Assembly: GCA_902792555.1 (NCBI GenBank)
Contig: CADAZW010000035.1
Span: 1-32,793, forward strand
Length of the DNA stretch: 32,793 nt
Direction: 5' to 3'
DNA from: an uncultured Bacteroidales bacterium
GTDB lineage: Bacteria > Bacteroidota > Bacteroidia > Bacteroidales > Bacteroidaceae
This document shows, piece after piece, positions 16,307 to 22,989 of this stretch. The translations under genes were made by a program, and so were the position numbers. A model generated the notes under the pieces. It made no database searches, was not told the origin of the DNA, and saw only the letters and a program-made list of their open reading frames with translations. Positions within the stretch are counted from its first letter, which is position 1. Each line of letters opens with the position of its first letter.

Positions 16307-16508
16307 ATTTGCCGCTTCGCTCTCAAAGGCTCCTGCAAGTTTCGCTCCGGCTTCGCCGACTGCGAAAGAGCCGCTCTCTCAAAGAGAGCATTGCTCAAGA
16401 GCAATTTAGGCTCCTGCAAGTTTCGCTCCGGCTTCGCCGACTGCGAAAGAGCCGCTCTCTCAAAGAGAGCATTGCTCAAGAGCAATTTTTCGCGATGCCT
16501 GCGGCATT
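16307..16508. repeat. Palindromic cassette, type 3, with an 81-bp tandem duplication
   Basis: The ends, TTGCCGCTTCGCTCTC and CGCGATGCCTGCGGCATT, are the reverse complement of those at 6711-6800, so it belongs to the same family in the other orientation. The interior differs: an 81-bp unit occurs twice (16327-16407, 16408-16488), virtually identical. Each unit holds three hairpins: TTTCGC..GGC/GCC..GCGAAA, GCTCTC/GAGAGC and ATTGCTC-AA-GAGCAAT. A truncated copy of the same type lies at about 32398-32440. Confidence 0.85.
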
Positions 16509-16623
16509 CAAATTTCAAACTTCAAATTTCAACTAATAGTAAATCTGCGTGCCGCGAGGCGGCTCGAAAACATCCGTCAAATCGTGAAATAGAAAAGTCC
16601 CGTTAAATTGTGAAATAAAGTAT
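16509..16623. repeat. Repeat-built leader upstream of the rRNA methyltransferase
   Basis: CAAATTTCAAACTTCAAATTTCAAC, then GTGCCGCGAGGCGGCTCG, then a TCAAATCGTGAAATAG / TTAAATTGTGAAATAAAG array (about 16567-16618), ending about 5 bases before the ATG at 16624. No clear promoter box is seen. Confidence 0.5.
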
Positions 16624-18138
16624 ATGGATAAATTTAAGATGGTTGCCAAGACGCTGCAGGGCCTGGAGGAGGTCCTTGCCGGCGAGCTGACGGCCCTGGG
16701 TGCCGAGGATGTGCAGCAGGGCTGCAGAGTGGTGAGCTTCACCGGCGACCTGGCCATGATGTACAGGGCCAACTTCTGCCTGCGCACGGCGCTGAGGGTG
16801 CTCAAGCCTATCAGCGAGTTTGAGGCGCACAGTGCCGACGATGTGTATGAGGCTGTGCACTCTATCGACTGGAGTCGGTATCTTACGCTCAAGACCTCCT
16901 TCTCCGTTGACTCGGTGGTCTATTCCGAGGACTTCAGGCATTCAAAGTTTGTGGCCTACAAGGTGAAGGACGCCATTGTCGATTTCTTCCGCGAGCAGAC
17001 CGGCCAGCGCCCCAATATCAGTGTGAGCAATCCCGACATCCGCCTGAACATCCATATCAACGGCGCCGACTGCACACTGTCGCTCGACTCCTCGGGAGAG
17101 AGCCTGCACAAGCGCGGCTACCGCGTGGCTACGGTGGACAGCCCCATCAATGAGGTGCTGGCAGCCGGCATGCTGCTGATGACGGGATGGCAGGGCGAGT
17201 GTGACCTGATTGACCCTATGTGCGGCTCGGGCACCATAGCCATCGAAGCCGCGCTGCTGGCGCGCAATATATGGCCCGGCGTGTTCCATACCGACAAGTA
17301 TGCCTTTGAGAACTGGGCCGACTTCAACCCCGAGCTTCTGCAGGAGATATATAATGACGACTCCAACGAGCGCCCCTTTGAGCATAAGATATATGCCCGT
17401 GATATCGACCCTGTGGCCATCAACGCGACTATTGCCAACGCACGCTCGGCGGGAGTGGCCGACTGCATGGTGATAGAGGTGCAGCCCTTCCAGCAGTTTA
17501 AGCAGCCCGAGGAGCCTGCCCTGATGGTGATGAACCCACCCTACGGCGAACGCATATCGTCGCCTAACCTGCTGGGCCTCTACCGCTCCATCGGCGAGAA
17601 ACTGAAGCACCAGTTTGTGGGTAACGATGCCTGGGTGATAAGCTACCGAGAGGAGGCTTTTGAGAAAATAGGTCTGAGGCCGAGTCTCAGGATACCGCTC
17701 TTCAACGGAGCGCTGGAGTGCGAATTCCGCAAGTATCAGACCTTTGACGGTAAGTTTAAGGAGTTTCGCACCGAGGGCGGCGAGATAAAGACTGACGAAG
17801 ACCGCCGCCGTATGCGCGAGAAGAGACCCCTGCCGCGTCACTTTGTACGCAGGGAGGAGACAGACAACGATGACGAGATACCCGAATATCTGCGCATGCG
17901 CCACCGCCAATTTGTGGCTGCGCAGAGAAGGAAGGCTGCCGAAGAAGCATCTAATTCTCCTTCAGGAGGGAGGACTTCCCCCCGATGGGAGGGCAGAGGG
18001 CCCAGAGACGACAGAGGACCTCGCGACGGCTCGCCCCGACGCTTCGGCGATCGCAAGAAACCGTTTGGCGACCGCGACAGGCGTCCCTCAAAGCCCCGTT
18101 CGCGCTCGCCCTGGGCAAAGGACAACGAGAAAAACTGA
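16624..18138 (+). CDS. rlmL: RlmL-type THUMP-domain 23S rRNA (guanine-N2) methyltransferase
   Basis: 504 residues. An N-terminal ferredoxin-like plus THUMP RNA-binding region (about 1-160) is followed by a Rossmann methyltransferase. SAM motif I is 'DPMCGSGTIAIEAA' from residue 197, 'DIDPVAI' is the acidic loop, and 'NPPYGER' (304-310) is the catalytic N-P-P-Y signature of base N-methylation. By family it methylates a guanine N2 in 23S rRNA, using SAM, in the cytoplasm. The second RlmK-like domain of the E. coli protein is absent. The C-terminus (from about 390) is a long basic, Arg/Gly/Pro-rich disordered tail ('RGPRDDRGPRDGSPRR'), suited to RNA contact. Within it, 'SNSPSGG' at about 443-449 comes from repeat-like DNA (about 17949-17975). 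Confidence 0.88.
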   Translation: MDKFKMVAKTLQGLEEVLAGELTALGAEDVQQGCRVVSFTGDLAMMYRANFCLRTALRVLKPISEFEAHSADDVYEAVHSIDWSRYLTLKTSFSVDSVVYSEDFRHSKFVAYKVKDAIVDFFREQTGQRPNISVSNPDIRLNIHINGADCTLSLDSSGESLHKRGYRVATVDSPINEVLAAGMLLMTGWQGECDLIDPMCGSGTIAIEAALLARNIWPGVFHTDKYAFENWADFNPELLQEIYNDDSNERPFEHKIYARDIDPVAINATIANARSAGVADCMVIEVQPFQQFKQPEEPALMVMNPPYGERISSPNLLGLYRSIGEKLKHQFVGNDAWVISYREEAFEKIGLRPSLRIPLFNGALECEFRKYQTFDGKFKEFRTEGGEIKTDEDRRRMREKRPLPRHFVRREETDNDDEIPEYLRMRHRQFVAAQRRKAAEEASNSPSGGRTSPRWEGRGPRDDRGPRDGSPRRFGDRKKPFGDRDRRPSKPRSRSPWAKDNEKN

Positions 18139-18416
18139 TAGTTGTTTGAGAAAAAAACTACGAATTATGAAAAGATCTGCGTAATCTGCACTCATCTGCG
18201 AAATCTGCGTGCCGCGAAGCGGCTAGAAGAAATCTGTGTGAGAAAAAACTACGAATTAAACGAATAAAAAGTTTCTCTCATACGCCCCCGGCAGCAAGCT
18301 GCCACCCCCTCTATCTTAGAGGGGGAGCCGCAAGCCAGCGGACGGTAAGAACTACGAATTACACCAACGGCTTGCTAAATCGTAAAATAGTAAAATAGTC
18401 AAATCGTGAAATAAAA
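18139..18416. repeat. Repeat-built gap between rlmL and purD
   Basis: No gene is seen. Units: ACTACGAATTA, ATCTGCACTCATCTGCG with a GTGCCGCGAAGCGGC palindrome, GCAGCAAGCTGC, the C-rich hairpin CCCCCTCT-ATCTT-AGAGGGGG (about 18305-18327), GCGGACGGTAAGAACTACG, and an AAATCGTAAAATAGTC / AAATCGTGAAATAAAA array (about 18376-18416) that runs straight into the purD ATG. The C-rich hairpin lacks a T-run, so it is not called a terminator. Confidence 0.6.
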
Positions 18417-19694
18417 ATGGCTTCTATGAATATATTATTACTTGGCAGCGGCGGCCGTGAGCACGCCCTTGCATGGAAGATAGCGCAGAGCCCTAGGCTC
18501 ACTAAACTGTATGTGGCTCCGGGCAATGCCGGCACAGCCCAGGTGGGCGAGAATGTGGCATTGAAGGAGACTGATTTCGACGGAATAGCGGCCTTTGCCC
18601 AGGAGCACGCCATCGATATGCTGGTGGTAGGCCCCGAGGTGCCGCTGGTGGAGGGCATCGCCGATTATTTCGCTGCCCGCCCCGAGCTGGCCAGGGTTAA
18701 GGTGATCGGTCCGTCCAAGGCCGGCGCACAGCTGGAGGGCAGCAAGGATTTTGCCAAGGCCTTCATGATGCGCCACTGCATTCCCACTGCGGCATACAAG
18801 ACGTTCGACGGTACCATGCTGGCCGAGGCCGAGGCTTTCCTCGAGACTCTGCAGCCGCCCTATGTGCTGAAGGCCGACGGCCTGTGCGCCGGCAAGGGCG
18901 TACTGATCCTGCCCAACCTAAAGGAGGCCAAGGAGCAGCTGCGTGAGATGCTGGGCGGCAAGTTTGGCACGGCTTCAGCTCAAGTAGTGATAGAGGAGTT
19001 CCTCAGCGGCATAGAGTGCTCAGTCTTTGCGCTGACCGACGGCAAGCATTATCAGATACTGCCCGAGGCCAAGGACTATAAGCGCATCGGCGAGTATGAC
19101 ACCGGTCTCAACACCGGTGGCATGGGCAGCGTGTCGCCCGTACCCTTTGCCACCAAGGAGTGGATGCAGAAGGTGGAGGACCAGATTGTGCGCCCCACTG
19201 TTGAGGGACTTGCCGAGGAGGGCCTGGACTACAAGGGATTCATCTTCTTCGGCCTCATCAACTGCGGCGGTCAGCCCAAGGTGATAGAATACAACTGCCG
19301 CATGGGCGACCCCGAGACGGAGACCGTGATGCCCCGACTGAAGACTGACATCGTGGAGCTCTTTGAGGCTGTGGCCAACGGCACCCTCGACCAGTGCGCC
19401 GTGGAGCAGGATGAGCGTGCCGCAGTGTGCGTGATGCTCGTGAGCGGCGGCTATCCGCAGGAATACAAGAAGGGGTTCCCCATTGAGGGCATCGGCGAGA
19501 TAGGCGACACGATAGCCTTCCATGCCGGCACCGCCGTGAAGGAGGGGCAGCTGGTTACCAACGGCGGCCGCGTGATAGCCCTCACATCCTATGGCGCCGA
19601 CAAGGCCGAGGCGCTGGCCAAGTCAATGGAGGCCGCACAGAAGGTAAGGTTCACCGACAAGTATTATCGCCGCGACATCGGCAAGGATTTGTAG
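18417..19694 (+). CDS. purD: Phosphoribosylamine--glycine ligase (GAR synthetase, purine biosynthesis)
   Basis: 425 residues, the usual length. It joins phosphoribosylamine and glycine with ATP to make GAR, the second step of de novo purine synthesis. ATP-grasp architecture: N-terminal '[17 protein letters not shown]', then '[14 protein letters not shown]', '[14 protein letters not shown]', the ATP-binding '[13 protein letters not shown]' and '[17 protein letters not shown]', and the active-site '[17 protein letters not shown]'. The ATG at 18417 (MASMNILLL) lies at the end of an intergenic repeat; the second ATG at 18426 would give the more typical start [10 protein letters not shown]. It appears to be a single-gene unit, convergent with sdaA. 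Confidence 0.96.
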   Translation: MASMNILLLGSGGREHALAWKIAQSPRLTKLYVAPGNAGTAQVGENVALKETDFDGIAAFAQEHAIDMLVVGPEVPLVEGIADYFAARPELARVKVIGPSKAGAQLEGSKDFAKAFMMRHCIPTAAYKTFDGTMLAEAEAFLETLQPPYVLKADGLCAGKGVLILPNLKEAKEQLREMLGGKFGTASAQVVIEEFLSGIECSVFALTDGKHYQILPEAKDYKRIGEYDTGLNTGGMGSVSPVPFATKEWMQKVEDQIVRPTVEGLAEEGLDYKGFIFFGLINCGGQPKVIEYNCRMGDPETETVMPRLKTDIVELFEAVANGTLDQCAVEQDERAAVCVMLVSGGYPQEYKKGFPIEGIGEIGDTIAFHAGTAVKEGQLVTNGGRVIALTSYGADKAEALAKSMEAAQKVRFTDKYYRRDIGKDL

Positions 19695-19702
19695 CGTAGC
19701 TA

Positions 19703-19760
19703 CAGATAACAGATATCAGATAAAAGAGAACAGATAACAGATAAAAGAAAACAGATATCC
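19703..19760. repeat. ACAGATAA-type tandem repeat after purD
   Basis: Imperfect repeats of ACAGATAACAGATAT, CAGATAAAAGAGA and ACAGATAAAAGAAA follow the purD stop. No coding potential or stem is seen. Confidence 0.6.
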
Positions 19761-19812
19761 GCAGATGGGGAAGCGTAAACCGTTCTGCCATCACGGTATC
19801 GCGTAGAGACAA

Positions 19813-19918
19813 AATCTAATCGCGCGGAAGTCAAATCTAATCGCGCCGAAACCAAATTTAATCGCGCAGAGACTGACCATCTCTGCGCGATTAGATTTTT
19901 TCTTTTCGCGATTAGAAT
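19813..19918. terminator. Multi-arm hairpin terminator between convergent purD and sdaA
   Basis: Three direct copies of AATCTAATCGCGC (starting 19813, 19834, 19855; period 21) are followed by two inverted copies, GCGCGATTAGATTTTTT and CGCGATTAGAATTTTT. The third direct copy pairs with the first inverted one through TAATCGCGCAGAGA/TCTCTGCGCGATTA around loop CTGACCA; flanking AAAT/ATTT extends the stem, and a 7-T run follows. This is a strong plus-strand terminator for purD. The extra copies allow alternative pairings, and the mirror arrangement could also serve sdaA. Confidence 0.85.
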
Positions 19919-20076
19919 TTTTCTTCTCGCTTTAAGTTTGCGTTATCTTATCAAGAATTAGAGAATTAGAGAATAAATGTATTTTTTTTGGACACGGATC
20001 TCACGGATGTCACGGATAATAAATAGCTTTCGTGAAATTCGTAGTCTTTCTCACACGGATGTCACGGAATTCACTT
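19919..20076. repeat. Repeat-built spacer before the sdaA stop
   Basis: It contains ATCAAGAATTAGAGAATTAG, GGACACGGATCTCACGGATG repeats and GAAATTCGTAGTCTTTCTC, units seen in other gaps. No gene is seen. Confidence 0.5.
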
Positions 20077-21294
20077 CTACGACGGCATCTGGTAATACTG
20101 TGCCAGTCCGCCTTCGGAGGTTTCCTTGTAAACGGATGGCAGGTCGTGGCCGGTTTCCTTCATCACCTGTACCACCTTGTCGAAGCTGACGGAGTGGCGC
20201 CCGTCGGTGAGTGCGGAGTAGAGGCATGAGTCCATGGCCCTGACGGCGGCGTAGGCGTTGCGCTCGATGCAGGGAATCTGCACCAGTCCGCATACGGGGT
20301 CGCAGGTCATTCCCAGATGGTGCTCCAGTCCCATCTCGGCGGCATACTCAATCTGGGTAATGCTGCCGCCGAAGAGTTGGTTGGCAGCGGCGGCGGCCAT
20401 GGCGCAGGCTACGCCCACCTCACCCTGACAGCCTACCTCGGCGCCGGAGATGGAGGCGTTTTCCTTCACCACATTGCCGAAGAGTCCGCCAGTGGCCAGG
20501 GCACGGGTGATCTGAGCCTCGGTGAAATGGTGGCGCTCCACTATCTGGTAGAGCACGGCGGGTATCACGCCGCATGAGCCGCAGGTGGGGGCGGTGACAA
20601 TAGTGCCGCCGGAGGCGTTGACCTCTGATACTGCCAGCGCATAGGCAAAGGTGACGCCCTTGGCCTGCAGCGAGGGGGTCATGCTGTTGGCGCGTACAAA
20701 GAACTTGGCTGCCTTGCGCTTGAGATGCAGTACGCCGGGCAGCACCTCCTCATCGGCCAGGCCCTGCTGGATGGCAGCGCACATGGTGTGCCATACCTCA
20801 AGGAGATAGTCCCATATGTCGGGCTGCTCGCGCTCCTTGACATACTCCCAGAAGTTCATGCCCTGGCGGTCGCAGTAGTTGAGTATGTCTGTCATGGTGG
20901 TGAGGTCGTAGATGTCTGGCGACTCATTGTGCAGATACTTGGGCTTCTCCTCCTTGAGTGCGCCTCCGCCCACGCTGTAGGCCGTCCAGTCATCCAAGGT
21001 CTCGCCCTCGCTGCTGAGGGCCTCAAACTTAACGGCGTTGGGGTGGAGGGGCAGGAATTGCTTGGGCTGCCATATTACCTCCACCTCCTTGCCGGCATTG
21101 TGGAAGGTGTCGGTGATGGCTACGTCGGTAAGGTGGCCCTTGCCGGTGGCGGCCAGGCTGCCGAAGAGTGTGGCGCGGAAGGACAGGCAGTCGGGATTAT
21201 GCCTGATGAATATCTCTGTGGCCATGGCTGGTCCCATGGTGTGGGATGAGCTCGGCCCATGGCCGATGCGGTAGAGTTCTCTTATTGATTTCAT
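20077..21294 (-). CDS. sdaA: L-serine ammonia-lyase (L-serine dehydratase), iron-sulfur type
   Basis: 405 residues from the ATG at 21292-21294 (MKSIRELYRIGHGPSSSHTM). The open frame continues 311 codons upstream, but that part is antisense to sbcD and is not the gene. It deaminates L-serine to pyruvate and ammonia using a [4Fe-4S] cluster. The N-terminal beta-domain carries 'GPSSSHTMGP'. The C-terminal alpha-domain has the cluster-type cysteines in 'PTCGSCGVIPAVL' and 'CDPVCGLVQIPCIERNA', plus 'GCQGEVGVACAMAAA'. The alpha and beta parts are fused in one chain. A TAACTTCG -7-like box lies at 21352-21359 on the minus strand. Divergent from sbcD and convergent with purD. Confidence 0.95.
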   Translation of the reverse strand: MKSIRELYRIGHGPSSSHTMGPAMATEIFIRHNPDCLSFRATLFGSLAATGKGHLTDVAITDTFHNAGKEVEVIWQPKQFLPLHPNAVKFEALSSEGETLDDWTAYSVGGGALKEEKPKYLHNESPDIYDLTTMTDILNYCDRQGMNFWEYVKEREQPDIWDYLLEVWHTMCAAIQQGLADEEVLPGVLHLKRKAAKFFVRANSMTPSLQAKGVTFAYALAVSEVNASGGTIVTAPTCGSCGVIPAVLYQIVERHHFTEAQITRALATGGLFGNVVKENASISGAEVGCQGEVGVACAMAAAAANQLFGGSITQIEYAAEMGLEHHLGMTCDPVCGLVQIPCIERNAYAAVRAMDSCLYSALTDGRHSVSFDKVVQVMKETGHDLPSVYKETSEGGLAQYYQMPS

Positions 21295-21351
21295 GGCTGT
21301 TTGGGAGTCGGGGTAATCTGAAAAATCAGGGTGTGGAAAATTTTTATGCTG

Positions 21352-21400
21352 CGAAGTTAGCAAAAAACAGAAAGAAAAAGAAAAACTTTTATTATTTTTG
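21352..21400. promoter_or_regulatory. Divergent promoter region between sdaA and sbcD
   Basis: On the minus strand TAACTTCG (21352-21359) is a likely -7 box for sdaA. On the plus strand TATTTTTG (21393-21400) fits TAnnTTTG for sbcD, giving a start near 21407. Neither has a clear TTTG at the standard 19-base spacing; the A/T-rich tract between may substitute. Confidence 0.5.
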
Positions 21401-21450
21401 CATACCAAACGTATTATGTGCAGACAGAAACAGTAAACAATAAGATAGAA

Positions 21451-22686
21451 ATGAAAATCATACATACTGCCGACTGGCACCTGGGCGACAGCTTCCACGG
21501 CTACGACCGCATAGCGGAGCATGAGCATTTTTTCCACTGGCTGGAGGGGGTGATAGCCGATGAGCGGCCTGATGCCTTGCTCGTGGCCGGTGACGTGTTT
21601 GACAACGCCAATCCCTCGGCGCAGGCTGAGGAGATGTTTTACCGATTTTTGGCGCAGGCAACGGCGCTGCATCGCGGTATGCGCATAATCATTACCGCAG
21701 GCAATCATGACTCCGGCCGCCGCCTGCAGGCTCCCTCCGAGGCGCTGCGTCCCCTGGGAGTGGAGATTCGCGGTGTGGTGGAGCATGACGAGAAGAATCA
21801 TCCCCTCACCGACAATCTGATTATCCCCGTGGGAGCCATAGGCAGCCGCGAGGTGCAGGCTGTGGTGATAGCTGTGCCCTATCTGCGCACCGGCGACATA
21901 GAGTTTCGTGACAACCTCAGCCGCAGCGTAAGGGAGTTTGTGCAGGATCTGGTGGGCAAGGTGCGCAGGCAGTATGGTAGGGAGATGCCTATCGTGCTGA
22001 TGGCTCATCTGTATGCCGCCGGTGCGGAGATAGCCCAGGCGGAGCACTCGGAGCGATTGGTGGTGGGCGGCGAGGACTGCATAGATGCACGCGGCATCGA
22101 CACCGGCGTGGACTATGTGGCACTCGGCCATATCCACAAGGCTCAGCAGGTGGGCGGCACCGACAAGATGATTTTCTACGCCGGCAGTCCCTTGCCGATG
22201 AGCTTCAGCGAGAAAGACTATTCCCACGGAGTCAACATGCTTACCATCGGGGCAAAGGGCGGCGCCGTGGTGGACAGGCTGGAGTATAAGCCTATGCGCG
22301 GCGTGATGTCGATGCCTGAGAAGGGGTCTGCCCCGCTCAGCGATATACTGAGCCAGATCAGGGCTCTGCCCAAGGCCGACAAGGTGGACTCTGCCGAGTG
22401 GCCCTATGTGGAGATTCGCCTCAAGGAAAATGAGCCTGCTCCCAATGCGCAGAGCGAGATAGTGGCAGCCATGCAGGACCGTGCCGCCACGCTGTGCAGG
22501 CTGGTGAGAGAAGTGCCCCAGGCAAAGGAGTCAAGCCGCCAGCAAAAGATGCAGTCGCTCGACCAGCTGCGCAATATCAGCCCGCTGGATATAGCCCACG
22601 ATGCATACCTGACGCGCACCGGTCGCGAGATGAGCGACGAGCTGGTCAAGCGCTTCAAGCAGGCTGCCGAGATGGTGGGGAGTTAG
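21451..22686 (+). CDS. sbcD: SbcD, exonuclease subunit of the SbcCD (Mre11-Rad50) complex
   Basis: 411 residues from the ATG at 21451 (MKIIHTADWHLGD); the upstream GTG at 21418 falls too close to the predicted transcript start. Calcineurin-like phosphoesterase motifs are all present: D8-W-H10, G47-D48, G84-N-H-D87 and G226-H-I-H229, the metal ligands of the Mre11 family. A C-terminal capping region follows. With SbcC it forms an ATP-driven Mn-dependent nuclease that cleaves DNA hairpins and blocked ends. That activity matters in a genome this rich in palindromic repeats, though the link is only a thought. Its TAG stop lies inside the first TTAGGAG heptamer of a repeat array. Confidence 0.95.
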   Translation: MKIIHTADWHLGDSFHGYDRIAEHEHFFHWLEGVIADERPDALLVAGDVFDNANPSAQAEEMFYRFLAQATALHRGMRIIITAGNHDSGRRLQAPSEALRPLGVEIRGVVEHDEKNHPLTDNLIIPVGAIGSREVQAVVIAVPYLRTGDIEFRDNLSRSVREFVQDLVGKVRRQYGREMPIVLMAHLYAAGAEIAQAEHSERLVVGGEDCIDARGIDTGVDYVALGHIHKAQQVGGTDKMIFYAGSPLPMSFSEKDYSHGVNMLTIGAKGGAVVDRLEYKPMRGVMSMPEKGSAPLSDILSQIRALPKADKVDSAEWPYVEIRLKENEPAPNAQSEIVAAMQDRAATLCRLVREVPQAKESSRQQKMQSLDQLRNISPLDIAHDAYLTRTGREMSDELVKRFKQAAEMVGS

Positions 22687-22717
22687 GAGTTAGGAATTAG
22701 AAATTAGGAATTAGGAA
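22683..22717. repeat. Heptamer array, five units, containing the sbcD stop codon
   Basis: TTAGGAG, TTAGGAA, TTAGAAA, TTAGGAA, TTAGGAA, then TGCC of a palindromic cassette. The TAG at 22684-22686 in the first unit terminates sbcD, so the repeat's entry may have trimmed the protein's end. Confidence 0.9.
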
Positions 22718-22799
22718 TGCCACAGGCATCGCGAAGACTTTCGTTGGCTGTCGGCGAAGCCGGTGCCAACATACAAAGAAAGTCTGAGAGCGAAGCGGC
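22716..22799. repeat. Palindromic cassette, type 2
   Basis: The ends match the type 1 cassette (AATGCCACAGGCATCGCGA ... GAGAGCGAAGCGGC), but the interior is different. It has AGACTTTC paired with GAAAGTCT around a GTTGGCTGTCGGCGAAGCC region. It is joined head-to-tail with the type 1 copy at 22800. Confidence 0.8.
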
Positions 22800-22889
22800 A
22801 ATGCCACAGGCATCGCGAGCAGCTCGCCAGTGGTCGCGCCAACGGCGCGGGCTGGCATAAAATAGCTGCGAGAGTGAGGCGGCAATTAG
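22800..22889. repeat. Palindromic cassette, type 1, second copy
   Basis: About 94 percent identical to 6711-6800, with the same nested stems GCAGCT/AGCTGC, GCCAG/CTGGC and GCGCC-AAC-GGCGC. Heptamers continue on its right side. It lies in the sbcD-sbcC spacer. Confidence 0.85.
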
Positions 22890-22934
22890 GAATTAGAAAT
22901 TAGGAATTAGAAATTAGGAATGAGGAATTAGGAG
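22886..22934. repeat. Heptamer array, seven units
   Basis: TTAGGAA, TTAGAAA, TTAGGAA, TTAGAAA, TTAGGAA, TGAGGAA, TTAGGAG. It follows the type 1 cassette and ends about 55 bases before the sbcC ATG. Confidence 0.88.
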
Positions 22935-22989
22935 TTTAAGGACTGAAGAGTTGAAAATCCATTTTTCCATTTTATTGAGGAGTAAGGAT

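Noticed and set aside
16303..16536. Small proteins encoded by the 81-bp tandem repeat on both strands
   Set aside because: Frames exist because 81 is a multiple of three. The sequence is a hairpin-rich intergenic element, and the frames have no start context or family resemblance.
18305..18327. Terminator after rlmL
   Set aside because: The CCCCCTCT/AGAGGGGG hairpin lacks a T-run and matches a repeat family seen elsewhere, so it was listed as a repeat.
20077..22227. 716-codon minus-strand frame covering sdaA and more
   Set aside because: Only the last 405 codons are sdaA. The first 311 are antisense to sbcD, and the recognisable protein begins at the ATG at 21294.
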